64,000 bases of DNA from Adineta ricciae (GCA_905250025.1 CAJNOJ010000064.1:372001-436000), one strand, 5' to 3'. Counted from the stretch's first letter, positions 21,443 through 35,342 are shown. A program made the numbers and translations. The notes: generated from the sequence alone by a model not told the origin.

Positions 21443-24400
21443 TCATTTTGTCATTGTTACCGGACGGGTGCCATTGGCGCGAACAGGTGTGTTGTGTACA
21501 GATTCCGCTCTGAAAAGAAAGATTATAGAAATGTTCGAACGATATCGAGCAAAAGTACCTCGTCCGATCATAACTGGTCAAGGAATTTGCGAGTGAGTTT
21601 AACCGTCGTGTTTTGCGTTTCGATCGGAATCGTTGAAAGAATGACGGTTTCTTTTGTGAAGTTGGCGAAGTTGAAAGCAAATCAGGATGATCGAGAATGA
21701 AGTTATCTGCTTCTGATATTACGATAACAATATCAATAAGTAGAAAACTCAAAGATGGTTATATTTACGTAGAGGTAGTTTTCTTGAACTTGAACGAAAC
21801 ATATTTCGAAATGACCGAGTGATCGTGTTGTGGCGACGAAAGGATTCTGCACCTGTTGCATGAGAATAAAGATACGGATCTGAAAAGCGTTTGGATTTCG
21901 TAAATTAGTGAATTTCAATGGGTATAAAACGTTAGACAAACCTGCAGAAAAACTATGTGGTAAGGTGTTAGCTCCTGTTGTCGAATTCGGTGAGGAAATC
22001 ACGCCGTTTTTCTTCGGTTTAACTTTGTCGACATTCTTCTTTTGACGAAAGGAAGCAAAACTTCGTAGTGAATTCATGAATGATCGTGATTTTCGAGGTT
22101 TCGGCAATGGACTATTCTCATCGGGTGGTGTTGGGAAAATATCCGTTGTTGTTGTCCGAGATAACGACGAAGTGTAGTTATAAAACTAAAACAACAAAGA
22201 AATTTCATGTATGTTACGATTCTTTTTCGAAGTCGTTTTTGACATAATCTCATTCATGTGATTTTGTTGTTATTCGACAAATATTGACAGCATTGAGGAA
22301 CTGACATTTCTCGTCATAGAATAATCGAATCGAGCTTTATTTTTTTGACGTATATTACTTTCAACTTACATTGTTCGCCACGGGAGGATCGCTCGGCGAC
22401 GCATCTGTCGACGGTGTTTCTTGATGATTCTCTTCGATTCCGGATGCTTCTAAAAAAGCAAATCGTCGACATATGTTGAGTCATCATTAATGACAAGCTA
22501 GTGTTTTCAGCGTGAAAATCATAATACCTCGTCTATAACTGGACCAGCTTTGATTATCAATATTACTTTCAAAATCAGATCCATTGTTAACTAGTTAAAT
22601 TATATAGAAAAACAATCGACTTAGCATGATCAGTTAGAACGTCCAAGCATGAATATAAGCAGCGTGATTTGATGTGTTACACTTACCCCGAGCAGTATCT
22701 TCTTCGGATAGGGTTGAGAACTAGAAAGTACAGAATAGAATTAGAAAGATTGGATGAGATGAATTATTTTCAAAATTGAGTTCTTTATAGAGCGAAAATA
22801 CGCGGAGATTTGTACAGAAATATGGATTAAGAGAGAAAAAATTTACGCAAATGTCCTCTTGATTTCAAGCGATTTTGTAAACGATTGATGAAATCGGGAT
22901 TTTGTAAATCCTCGTTTGCTAGCTGAGAATCGAGAGGAACGGAGAGAAGTTCTTTTTTCCTATCCGGAAGCTTTTGTTCAGCTGAAGAGTCTTTGGAGTG
23001 GATTATTGACGTAGTTCCAAATAATTTCAATGAAGCATTTGGTGCCAACGTAGATCCTTGCACTGTAAAGCCCAATGATTCGATTGGCATCAGTGGAATC
23101 GCGGTTGCTCGCGAACACGATCGGTCTTTTTCGACTTGATCACTATCGGACGAAGATGATCCCGTCATAGTCTGTGCGATCTCATCCATACTTGGACACG
23201 AATTTGATCGCGTCGATTTCAGGCTAGGTAGAGGCGGATGGTATTGGCGTTGAGGACTAACATGTTTCCGCCGTACATCCGGACTTGTACATAGATCGAG
23301 TAGAATGCGATTTAAGTTAGTTGTGCTACGGCTGCGCACCATGTTGTAATCGCTTATGTTTTTCTTCCTACTTTCATCCAGTCAGAGACAAATAACATCA
23401 ATACACTACTCTCACTTGATGTAAAAGAACATCATAAAAGGCCGTGGGTGTCTAATGTAATCGACGAGGAAAAATAATATTTGAAGACTAGTGTATACAG
23501 AAGAACAAAAAAAAGTCGAACGAGCAAGATGAATAAATATCGATGACGCGTACGTTTCGATCAAAGATGTTATCAACAAAAACATGTGTATTCGATGTTT
23601 TACCTCGATTCGAATAATTGACTCCGGATATTGCGGAGTAATTCGAACATCTTCCTTATAAACCGTACTCGTAACATATGAAAATGGAATTGAAACATCG
23701 GTATACAGTTTGTCCGCTGAAAGGAGAAAGAAATTTAACATTTAGATAAATCACAATTCATGAACATACTGATATCAGTATTGAGTTTTTTGTTCCGTTT
23801 TTGTCGATCGAATATCTTCAGATGAATTTCGTTACTCTTATCATCGCAATCAAATATGAAACTTTCATCCCAGAAGCTAAAAAAAAGAGTTCATAATGAA
23901 ATTCAAGCCATACAAATACGAAGATAGCATACGGATTGAGGCCATTTTTAGCAATACTTGTTTGATGTATTTGTTTGGGATGATTTAATTCCAAGACACA
24001 GAATGGTTGTTCAACATCTAAAATTATTAAATTTTCTTCTGACAAAGCAACGTTCTCCTCTCGGAAAAGAACATCTTACTGTGTAATTTGACAGCTTTAA
24101 CAATGCGAATGAGGAGTTTCTTTGTTTTCGCTTTCGGCGGAACAATCTGTTGATGATTATCAATGATTGATGGAACAGGAAAAGCTGCCCTCTGCTCCAC
24201 AGGCTGCACCGTCGTTGCTATCGGTCTCTAGAATCATTCGAAAACTCTCGTATATCGCATACGTCAATTCCTGCTAACTATTTAGGTCAAATAAGCAAAC
24301 AATCAGCCCTTGTGGTGATGTTTTCTTAAGCAGAACTAATCGTGCTCTTGATGTGAGGGATCTCGCTCGACTTGAATACACTTTTGGAAGAGAGAAATCT

Positions 24401-25284
24401 TGAACTGACAATGAACTTACTGTGTCCGGTAGTTGATTACTAATTTTGTCTTGTTGAAATGCAAATTGAACTGTAGTTTGATGAATGAGTTCGGTGAGAA
24501 GCTTGAGAATCGCTTGTTTTCCATCCGTTGTTGAAACCTTCGAAAAGAAGAAATGTGAATTAATTTCCATGGAGAAATCGTTCGTCATTTACATTTGTTG
24601 AGTCGATTAGTTCGACTGATCCGATTTGTTTCGCAGTGAATCTTAATTGAATTTCATTAATCAAAGAGATTTCAAGATCACCAACGAGTCGGCGTATTTC
24701 TACGAGATACTGTTCATGTTGAATTGAATTTAACAAAGTAAACACAGATGAATGAATAGTTAATGTAGCATTAACGACCTTGAAAGAAAATATATTATTA
24801 ATCGAAAATGAAAATTGAAAAAGAAAGAACTGTTTTACAGTTGACGAGTTGCACGTCTGGCAAATATTCGATATTGTTACATTGGAAAATTGCAAGGACT
24901 CGACTTGAGGATAATCCTAGAATGCAAAAGATGTTTAATCAGGCAAGGGGAAGATATAGAAATTGAAGACGAAAAGGATCTGATTACCTTGCTCGAAAGA
25001 AGCGTCTGATTCTTCAGCGAACGAAGAAATTCGTCAGCGAAGCGCTTTTGAATATAATTAGAGGAATTGAATAGACAAGCGAGAAAAGAATAGGATTGTT
25101 TGTATTTCAAAAGAATCTTCGATTCACAGATGATCGAAAGAATGAGAAAGAACGTCAGAAAAGAAATCACAATGGTCCAAAATAGAAAGTATTCCGGCGT
25201 CGATAAATATGTGAAATACGTTTCATAAAAGGAAAGGAAATGCTGTCGATGATATTCAATAAATGTTTGATGATTTGAAGACAT
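21443..25284 (-). CDS. C2CD2/TMEM24-type ER-anchored SMP and C2 domain protein
   Basis: Sixteen predicted exons: complement(21443..21509, 21559..21706, 21769..21879, 21942..22185, 22370..22449, 22528..22590, 22687..22701, 22847..23363, 23604..23716, 23770..23876, 23933..24017, 24080..24227, 24421..24537, 24593..24778, 24839..24916, 24988..25284), 791 residues. The N-terminus has a membrane anchor (FLFWTIVISFLTFFLILSII, about residues 33-52), then an SMP-like region (residues ~95-230). A C2 domain follows (about 265-370): KKLLIRIVKAVKLH, FCVLELNHPKQIHQTSI, NGLNPFWDESFIFD. The tail is Ser-rich and basic (PKPRKSRSFMNSLR). This is the plan of TMEM24/C2CD2, which moves phosphatidylinositol between ER and plasma membrane. 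Weak points are the 193- and 240-nt introns and the 15-nt exon at 22687-22701. Confidence 0.72.
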
Positions 25285-25554
25285 TGTTGATGTCGAAAGA
25301 GTTTTCTTATGTTGTTACATATCTCATGGACAACAGCACTCGGAAAAAGAAACTCAATAATCAGCGTCATCGAATTGTCGTCGTTCGGCATATTTTCTCG
25401 TTGTTACACTCGCGCGCGTGTGCATTTTATCGTTATGAGTGAAGCAACGATGACGACGAGGAAAAAGAAACTTCTGCATGAATATTATGTGTTGATGATT
25501 CTTTTCGGAAACAAGCAAATGATGCTTGATCTTACGAGATACAAACGTAAGAAA

Positions 25555-27364
25555 TCATTTTCGCTTGAAATGACAGGACGTCGTTGACAACACAGAGAAG
25601 AAAAGATTTGCATTCATCTGATCGAACGCATATTGAGTAAATATACATAAACAAATCATATCAAAGAAGATTAACAAATTTCTCAGATTAATCCGTATCG
25701 AGGTCGAACACACTCTGGTCTTCTTACTTACATATTTTGTTAAACATCTGTCGTTTAATGTTCGCCGGTACGTTTCGCTCATATTTCGACAGCCGATGCA
25801 TCGTTCTCGTTCAATCCATTGACGTAATTCTTTGTCGACTTTCTCTGTCAATTCATTATTTACAGTGATTTGTTCGTTGGGCAGGTTTTTCACATGATTT
25901 GATACAACCGGCTGATGTCTGCACGATTTGCTCTTGTTGTCATGTTGACGATATCGCGTGATGAAAACGAAAATAATCGATACGATACTCATAAACATCA
26001 ACAATTGGGCAAAATAATTGAAGGATTTTGTCAGCGAGATGGACGATGCATTCGGAGAATTCGCACAGTATGACTCCGAATAGTCGCGATAACATTTTGG
26101 GCCGTTGGAATTCAGTATCGATAAATAGATCGGAAACGGGGACTGAGAACGATACATATCCAGGACATCGAAATGTTTGTGTTTAGATAATGATTGACGA
26201 GCGATGAGTCGCGCATGTTCAGTACAACGGAGATCGGTATAAGCTGCATAGAACGAACTAACATGACGTTGAAGGATATGTGACATCTGTGGTTTCCATT
26301 GGGAATTAGAGAATTTATGAACATGCCAAGCTTCGTCAAACCATCGGTTTAATTTGTCGTCTGATCGTTTGATCTTTCGAATGAATTAAAGGAAGATCAT
26401 GTGAACAGCGAATCATCGATCATGAGTACTCACCTGTCGATTGAATCGTTTGAAAGCGCTTTGTGGCGAATGATTTGCTTGTTGTGAAGATAAAATTTCT
26501 CGTTCTTTCGCCGGAAAAAACAATTTATTATTTGATATATTCAATGAATTAATAATCTTTATATATTTACTTCCGAAAGGACGTCAGCTGACAATGTCTC
26601 ATCTACGAGTCTCGGCTGAGTTTTATGCTCACGAATAGAATTTGAATGTTTACCGTTCATATCAGAATCTGCAATTATTCTCGCGGAAGACATCTACCGT
26701 AATCAACAAATTATTCGAGACAGGAAAACAAATTCTCTCCTGACCTGAATCGAGTTGTTCTGATCAACTGTTGCAGTATGTTCATCTGTTTTCGCAGACA
26801 ATCTTGTGATTGTTTCTTTATTAATCGACGGGCTCTAAAGAGAAATCTTCTACAACTGTAGTTTTCGTTAAGATTAGTCTTTACCAAAGGCAATTTCCGT
26901 TGTTCGTCAATTGAAAGCGCAATTGGACGAAGAACAAATACAGATTGTGCGATAATAAGTACAACAAATACGACTGAAAATGGCGAGTTTTTGTAACCTT
27001 TTCTCGACGAAAGTTTTGCAGTTAAAAACGAGAGGATGGAAATAACTAAGAATAGCGGAAAGAGTATTCCGTAGTTTGTTGTTTTTGGCAAGAAGAATTC
27101 GAGCAATTTAACGTAAGGCCAAAAGATAATCGTCAATAGATAGACGAGAGATTGAAACAGAACTTTGAGTAATGCATATAACAGAATCGGTATTCGAAAG
27201 ATGAAATATAGAAGGATTGTTAAACCAATTGATTGACAAATAAATCGACGGATGCTTTGGAGACGATCTTTGTTGAAAATTTGTTTCCGTTGCAATTGAG
27301 AGATTGAATTAGTTACTACATCTAATAATGTCTTCTGAGTTGGATCTGATGCAGTCGATGACAT
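25555..27364 (-). CDS. multi-pass membrane protein, family not recognised
   Basis: Six predicted exons: complement(25555..25617, 25732..26373, 26434..26504, 26633..26693, 26745..26834, 26885..27364), 468 residues, all frames consistent. The N-terminal exon has an amphipathic start and four hydrophobic segments (about residues 45-62, 67-88, 99-118 and 128-148, including ILFPLFLVISILSFL). A Ser/Asn-rich loop follows. A conserved-looking segment RWFDEAWHVHKFSNSQWKP then leads to a Cys-bearing domain (CTEHARLIARQ, CYRDYSESYC), one more membrane segment (LLMFMSIVSIIFVFI) and a cytosolic-type end with CIGCRNMS. The two membrane blocks flank a probable luminal domain. I do not recognise the family. 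The donor at 26632 (GTGAGC) was chosen because it alone keeps frame. It lies upstream of the TMEM24-type gene on the same strand, 270 nt away. Confidence 0.6.
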
Positions 27365-29692
27365 TCAAGTCTGAATTTCCTACTACAAAAGAAAACAAAT
27401 AAAATCTAATAGAAGAAGAAAAGGAAAGTTAACTCATGTTCAGATGAAACGTGATCACTATGTTGTTTTTCTTATGTCATGTCTACTTAATTCTTTTTTC
27501 TGACAAATACTCCGACACGCAAAAAGTATCTTATTATACAATGGAATATCAAGAGAAAAATGATTATTCGATGTATGCGTGTCGTTGTCAAACTGAACCT
27601 TAATAAAGTATCTCGAGAGGATGGTTTCTCTCATTTTTTTTTGTGTCTACTCTCAAAACGTCCTGTTAGAAATGTATATTTGAAGAAAATATCTTCGCGC
27701 ATGGATGTAATGCAATAACAACTAGAACAGAAAAAAAACCTCGCAAAGAAAAAGAACGAAAAAAAGAAGTGGCCGATTGATGCTCACATCTCTTTCTTTT
27801 CTAAAATACGAATAAGAGAAAAAACACACTATTCACTGACGATTTGTTTTCTTCGAGCTGACGCACGTTTTCTTCCAGATCCGTAATAATCTACTCAAAC
27901 TTCATACTTGTTTTAATCAATCATGATTAGATTTGTCAGAATCAAGTCATGTTTAATTAATAAATCGTGCTTATTAACATAAGGTATTTGTCAAAATCTA
28001 TGAGATAGAATGCAAATGCCTGGCAAAAGAAGAATGATGTCTATCGGACGTTTCCAATCGAAGAACTCTTGTTTTCATCGATAATTCGATCAGAAATCGT
28101 CTAGGAAAGAGAATTAACCGATCGTTCGACTTTTCTCTGTTCGCGGACAAAGCAACGGTTATAGAAAAATAAATAAATCGACTCCGAAACGTAACTTTCG
28201 CCTGAATAATGACATTATTTCTCTAATGGTGTACCTAATAAATATGTTGTCAAGCATTAAATTGCACACGTATGACATATGAATTTGGTTGGAAAGATCA
28301 AACATGAAATCGGCACTCTTATCGGAAAGTTTCATTCTGTGAAATGCCTTAATCATCCTCGATAGGAGCAAAAATAAGCTTCGGTGGCCCATTAATCAAT
28401 GATATGCAGAAATAATTTACTTTTTCCGCTGGGTTCTGCAGAACATGTCGATAACAAATGCTGTTTATCGCCGTAAAACACGTTTGTAGTCAAATAAGTA
28501 ATAAATGCATTACTCGCAACACTTTGTCGCTTTATCATTACCTACTGAGCAACAATTCCACGCATATGTCTGATGATCAGACGCTGGCAGAGACATATTT
28601 ATCCATTAATTGGAATAATATTTTCCATGGTGTAGAAAATATTCCGACTGTATCTCAAATTGTCGCTTACTCTTTTGATCTTATTTAAAAAGAAGGAAAA
28701 AAAAGAAACGCTTTCTCCTAGCAATTCTCGTTACATGCTACGTGTAAATAGTCTCTTTGAATACAGTCGATTTCTATTGGGCGGAGAGCTCTTTTAAACA
28801 TTAATAATGAAAGTACCACTGAATTCTAGAAGGAAAGTAACGACGCCAACGGCAAACTCATCAAAGTTGTTTTTCAACAAGAGCTGCGCGTACTTTCTCG
28901 AAATGTTCGCATAAGACCAGCTGGTAAATTTTTCCAGAAGATCATTTTAGCATCGTTTTCGAACAGGCATTCATTTTCCCAGCAGATAAAGAGGATTTGA
29001 AAAGCTAATCTCGTCTTAATATGATGTACTTTGAAATCCCAGAAGAAAGTGTATTTCAATCTTTTATAACCACAAGTATTAACCAATAGCGAAACATATT
29101 GTTTGTAATTTGTTCGTCGCCGCTGTCATCAAACCGAAAAGAAAAGCTATGTACGACTGACAGCGACCTCGAACCACGATTGAATTATTTCGATTTACAA
29201 CGATTGATTAATATCCATTCATTAGATTGACTTCGCTTCAGATATGTTTACATCATTAATATCTGTCGAAGGATTTTAGAAATCGGAGACATGCTTTCTG
29301 TCGACAAGAGAATAAAGTACGATTGTCAATAGATAATCAACCAAAACATTGATTGATACACTGAAGGAGATTACTATTGTAATTCGTTTGATCTGTATAA
29401 TCATTAGATAATAGAGTCGATTTTGTTATTATTTGTGACTAAGGAGAAAAATCCGTTTCGTATATCAATCAAAGGAAATAGTTGAAAGTTGTGGAAACCT
29501 AAGTTATAAATATATATTTTTTTTTGCAAATATATTCTTTCTTTCTTCTCGGTAAACTGACACACAAACAACGCGATATTACACCGATACAAGAATATAA
29601 TATCAATAAAACCTATTGAATTAGCACAGTTCTATCACAAGAAAAAAAAAGCTCAAAAGAAATCAAATGAAGTGTTCGTTGCCTTTAAACCA
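27365..29692. other. 2.3-kb intergenic region
   Basis: The longest gene-poor stretch in the window. Frames are short and lack protein-like patterns on both strands. There are A/T-rich tracts (for example 29515-29530), but no tandem array, transposon end or RNA gene that I can support. Confidence 0.4.
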
Positions 29693-31070
29693 CTAGAATT
29701 TCAATTCTTTTGGTTGTTCCCATGGAAATTCAGGTCTACCGAAATGGCCATAACATGCTGTCTTAGCATAGATGGGTGTTTTCAAGTTCAAATCCCTACA
29801 AATAACAATGTTTTCAAACAAATCGACATTCGTAGTTAATTAACATACCGAATGATGATACCAGGACGAAGATCAAAGTTATTCTTAACTATATCAAGTA
29901 ATTCTTTATCTGTTTTTGATGAAGTACCATATGAAAAAACAGCGATCGATAATGGTTCGGATATACCGATACTGTAGGAAACTTGCACAAGGCAACGACG
30001 GCAAAGTTTAGCTTTGACAAGCGACTTCGCTACCCAACGAGCTGCATATGCACCTGAACGATCGACTTTTGATGGATCTTTTCCACTAAAAGCACCACCA
30101 CCATGAGCACCCCAACCACCATATGTATCAACGATAATCTTTCGACCAGTTAAACCAGCATCACCTTGTGGTCCACCGATTTCGAATTTACCTGACGGAT
30201 TCAAATAGTAAATTGTTTTTTCATCAAGGAATTTGGCTGGTACGACCGGTTTGATGATTTTATTGAGAAGATCGTCTCGTAGTTTTTCTTGTGTTACTTG
30301 AGGACTATGTTGTGTTGAAATGACGATCGTATGCACACGTTTAGGAATGCATGCACCTTTATCGAATACATATTCAACAGTAACCTAAACGAAATGGGCG
30401 TTGATTTCGGCAAATTTGGAGCGTGTAAATGACTTACTTGAGTTTTGGAGTCCGGTCGAAGATAATCTAATTCTCCGCTGCGTCTTAATTCGGCCATTTT
30501 AGCATTTAGTTGATGGGAAAGAACGACTGTCAATGGCATACATTCTTCAGTTTCATCAGTTGCATAGCCAAACATAAGACCTTGATCACCAGCGCCAATA
30601 TCTTCATCGGCTTTCTTCTCATGCACAGCTTGGGCAATATCGGGCGATTGTTGTTCCAAAGCAACGAGAACATTCATGGTGTTAAAATCAAAACCTTTGC
30701 TGGATGAATCATAACCAATATGACGTACTGCATCTCGAATAATTTTTTGATAGTCAAGTACAGCTTTTGTTGTGATTTCACCACAGACCAAGACCATACC
30801 GGTTTTGGTGCATGTTTCTATAGAGATGAGTTAGACAGACATCGTGAACGGATGTAGAATAGTTACCACATGCAACTTTGGCATTGGGATCTTGTTCTAA
30901 GCATGCATCAAGTACAGCATCACTGACTTGATCACAGATTTTATCTAAATTTGCCAATCGGGGAGTAGCTAAGATGAAATCGATGGTGAGTGTTTCTTAC
31001 CGGGATGTCCTTCACCGACCGATTCGGATGTGAACAAAAAGACTTCACCGTGTGAATTGTCTGATTCCAT
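29693..31070 (-). CDS. S-adenosylmethionine synthase
   Basis: Methionine adenosyltransferase, making S-adenosylmethionine from methionine and ATP in the cytosol. Exons complement(29693..29795, 29849..30384, 30438..30817, 30867..30944, 31001..31070) give 388 residues, normal for the family (about 395). Diagnostic motifs in order: [17 protein letters not shown] at residues 13-29 (split by the first intron), [28 protein letters not shown] with the flexible-loop region, [20 protein letters not shown] with the Gly-rich P-loop-like segment, and the end [14 protein letters not shown]. Start at 31070 ([16 protein letters not shown]) agrees with family length. Introns are 49-56 nt and frames are exact throughout. 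No abnormal residue is seen. Confidence 0.97.
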
Positions 31071-32478
31071 GATGAGGGCTCAGGTGAGATACAAATATCT
31101 TCTAGAACAAATAAGAAATGCGAAAGCTGGTATGGTCCGATCTAGAGAATGCATTTTTTCTTCTGACGGCTTTATTCGAGTTTTTCTTCTCTTCTTAACA
31201 ATCTATATCATCAACGAAATATTGAGACAAAAAAGAGGTATGATGTACTGATAAGAGTGAATACTTCTATTTTTTTTTCTTTGTTTTTATAGTAATAGAA
31301 AAAAAACCAGGCGCATATGCAAACGTGCTCACAGCGTGAGAGAAAAAACGTAAGGAAAGGACAAGGTACGAGGATGATAATCAGAAATAGAAGAATGTCG
31401 ACAAAGTCGTTGACGAATAACAACAACAAGTGAATGTGATAAAAGGACAAAAAGATTAGCAGTACTGCTCGTATGACTATCCTTAATTTTTCTGTTGAAA
31501 CCAAACCTAGAAAGGTACATCGAAAGCAGCGGATCTGGCAAAGTAATACGACCCTTGGATATTCCACTCAAGGACAACGAATCACCTGAAAACAGACGAC
31601 GGATGAATACAGAAAAGGCGCACACGTATAATTTGAAAATGTACGGTCCAATACATGCTGTTCTCGCGCGTATAAAGAAATAAAAATGAGACCTACTACT
31701 ATCGACATGGTCGTCTCCTTTTCTTTCCTCTTTTTTTTCTCTTCTCTCTTTCTTTTCGCGTTTCTTGATTACGCAAACGTGTATGCGCAGCTTCGAAGCT
31801 CAAGCGCTACGAAAAAAAGCGAAAGGAAAAGAACGAATGATAGTTATCACAAGGTGAAGACTTTCAATCGATGTGCCCCGGAAAAAAAATGTCGATTAGA
31901 AATCATTGCCAAGTCTAATTTATCTACTAATTCTAATCAGGATATAAACATCGGAAGAGGAGGAAATGTTTTGATTGGAACTCGTGAATTCTTGTTTACT
32001 TGAAGTGTCAACTCGATATCTGATTGGCATCAACTAGTATAACATGCACGCGTTCTGCCATACGTACAAAGTGTGGATGGATTCTAATACATAGAGACTA
32101 AGAGCGTCGTAAGCATTATGAAACTAGTAATTTTTTTCGTGCGAGAGCCTTGAAAATAGCTTTATAATCATGACTTAACAAAACATATTTTTGATAAAAA
32201 AGAAAACTCGTTCCGTGCGAAGATAAAGATGGGGACAATAACATTGGGGGATATATCACTTGTGCTTATCTCAATTAAAGTTTTAGAATACCAAAAGTAA
32301 AACATAAGCTGGAAATCCACGTGACATGAGGAGGATGTTTTGTTTCTTTCTGTGGTAGTTTGATCAAAGGTAACTCATGATGAAAAGATAATGAAAAAAG
32401 TCCATGCAGGGAAAAAACCATCGTATATATGCAGGCACATGTTAATTTCCAAGGAAAATATAATCATCTAGAACAAAA
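31071..32478. other. intergenic between divergent SAM synthase and 3CxxC genes
   Basis: About 1.4 kb that should contain both promoters. Frames overlapping the first exon of the SAM synthase on the plus strand are antisense shadows. Pyrimidine-rich tracts occur near 31710-31765. No other feature is recognised. Confidence 0.45.
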
Positions 32479-33028
32479 ATGTCATTGATTGAATGGAGAG
32501 ATGTGTTCGACGATATATTCCAGGATTATTCGGATACATGGTCGTTGAATCAAGCACATCGAAATGACAAAAATTTGTTCAATAGATTGCAAACGCAAAA
32601 CTGTCTCACTCAAACAAGATATGCGGGGTAGATTGACACGATGTTCGCTTCTTTTCATATTACTTACGTTTCCGTCTAGATTTCACTGTCCAAAATGTTC
32701 TCATTATTGGACATCAGCTAGAGCTAAAGTGGATTTATATTATCCAAAATCTCATCAAAGTCTTGGTCAAGTCAAACTGCGATTATATGGCCAAGAATGT
32801 CTAAAATGTTCCCGAAAAATGGTCTATTATGTTGATCCCATCTTCAGCATCGATGTTATTCAGATCATACTGGAGAAACTTCATGAACGGGTGGGCTGGT
32901 TTTGTTACGGTAAAGAACGACCCGAAAAAACTGTCACTGATACATCAGATCGAGGCAGAGTCATGAATGGTCCACATGAGAAGGAATTGTGCGAGGCTTG
33001 TAAAATGGGACGATGTGATCAAGTGTAA
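32479..33028 (+). CDS. 3CxxC-type zinc-binding protein (receptor-transporter RTP-like)
   Basis: Exons 32479..32627 and 32680..33028 joined over a 52-nt intron give 165 residues. The N-terminal half (MSLIEWRDVFDDIFQDYSDT, with WSLN and a poorly conserved stretch) is followed directly by FHCPKCSHYWTSARAKVDLY. Further zinc pairs CLKC (near residue 94) and CEACKMGRC at the C-terminus complete the 3CxxC pattern of the zf-3CxxC family. That family includes vertebrate receptor-transporting proteins RTP1-4, chaperones that help chemosensory receptors reach the cell surface. The C-terminal membrane anchor of vertebrate RTPs is missing here, so a soluble role is likely. Function is by family analogy only. 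Confidence 0.75.
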
Positions 33029-33534
33029 CAATCAAACTTTATTGCTATACTTTTTTTTGTATAATTTGCACTGATAAAAATGATTATCTCATCATAAAAA
33101 CGCTATTTTTTCGTGTTAGATGAATGAAAATAGTATTCACATTCATAAACATGGAATAAATGATTTCTTTTTATGTGTTTGCCTAATTTCAAAATAGATC
33201 GACAAGTATCTTCGGCATAAATATTTGCTTGTTGGAAAAGAATAAAAAAAAACAGTCAGTTATCCGTTTTCATTAATGAATATTTGCAGAAAAGAAAAAC
33301 AAAACAAACGTACTGGATGCGTTATACTTTGCGTCTGGTTACATCGTGTATACTGAGAACAGAAGAAGAAGAAGAACGAAGAGAAGAGAAAAACCGATTT
33401 GAATACATGTATATAAATGAGACACAATTAAAACATATTCACTTGAGTTCTAGTCATTAGAATATACAACGTATAAATTAACCTAGAAGAACAAACGTAT
33501 TGGCCGATTAATCGGAGATTTCTTATGGAAAATG
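33029..33534. other. convergent 3' ends
   Basis: About 500 nt between the 3CxxC gene (+) and ARL1 (-). AT-rich, with a short GAAGAAGAAGAA run near 33361-33378. Probably 3' untranslated sequence. Confidence 0.4.
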
Positions 33535-34142
<608 letters not shown>

Positions 34143-35068
34143 TCAACAAAAATTTCGCTTGTAATGTTGAAAACAAAACAAAACGTTCTGTAACTTTAAT
34201 TTCAATGTCGTACCTTCCACGTCGTCAATTAGTGACTATTACATTTGTCTATGAAATCGTCGTGATGATAAATGATTGGTTTTTCTTTCAATTGTCAAGT
34301 ACGAATAAAAATTAGATAATATTATATGTTTCGACATAAGTTGACAAAGCTTTGATAGATGTCGCCGGTGTCTATCAAACCGTATAAAATTCATTCGGTG
34401 ATATATCACTGCGAAATGACCCATCCGTCGATGTTAATAGTTAATCCTACTAAGATATTATTATTCAGTGGATGATTGTAATCATCGCAAGAAGATAGTG
34501 TATATATTATCATTACGCAAGTACAAACATCATATCGATTCGCATACACATGTAGCTTGATTCTTTGTCTCTCGTTCATCAACACACTTTTGCTTCTTTC
34601 GAATACAATTACATAATTCTCTCCTACTGTCTAGTTCACAGTAAGTTACATTTCTTTTTTTGCACGCCGAATCGACCAGTGTTGATCAAACTTCTAATCG
34701 TATTGATATTTGATCCATTAGTTGTTCACATTAGGGTATATTTTTCTTCTGGGAAATCATTACAGCCGCGTGAGAATTTTTCCTCCCGCGCGCACGTTTA
34801 TCTTTTTTTCCTCGCCATAAAAAAAAACCCTCAACATTTAACTACGAAACAACTTGTTTTCGCCATCGCTGACCTTCAACACTATCAATAAAAACGAGAC
34901 ACTCACACATTCTCGACTTGGCTTTTGTTAACAATGTATTAAGAATGCGTTATGCACTTCGTGGGTTTTTTTAAATACCGTACGCGTATTCACATCGTAT
35001 GAACAAGAAGAAAGCGTGTCGATTAAAAAAATTCTGATAGTTTTTAATGCGCTAAACACGATGATACA

Positions 35069-35098
35069 GAGAAGAAGAAGAAGAAGAAGAGGAGAAGG
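35069..35098. repeat. GAA-type trinucleotide microsatellite
   Basis: About eight near-perfect AGA/GAA units in a row, followed by an interrupted GGAGAAGG end. Confidence 0.85.
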
Positions 35099-35171
35099 AA
35101 CAAGAAATCATGATTAGATCAATCGTTCTGGAACTTTTTTGTAAAAAAGTGCGTTAAGAATAAGATAATGA

Positions 35172-35193
35172 AATAATAATAATAATAATAATA
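35172..35193. repeat. AAT trinucleotide microsatellite
   Basis: Seven uninterrupted AAT units, some 75 nt after the GAA run. Confidence 0.85.
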
Positions 35194-35342
35194 GAGCAGA
35201 AGAAAAACAGCATTGACTAATATGTTAAAAGTAGGAACAGAAAAGAAAAGATGGTGAATCACACAAAAAAAGCGAAATGTTTTGGTCTTTTTGATGTTGA
35301 GATGATATGACGGACAAAAAAAGGAAACTTCATTGATTGGAA

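Noticed and set aside
24274..24420. Coding continuation VSSLSVQDFSLPK after the SMP-like exon
   Set aside because: A strong GTAAGT donor at 24420 and an in-frame acceptor before 24227 join the flanking exons cleanly, and the continuation ends in a stop; treated as intron, although an alternative 3' end is possible.
27365..29692. Possible hidden gene in the longest intergenic region
   Set aside because: All frames are short, no splice-linked series keeps a protein-like pattern, and no motif is recognisable on either strand.
31030..31251. Plus-strand 73-codon frame
   Set aside because: It overlaps the first exon of the SAM synthase on the opposite strand and has no protein-like pattern; antisense shadow.
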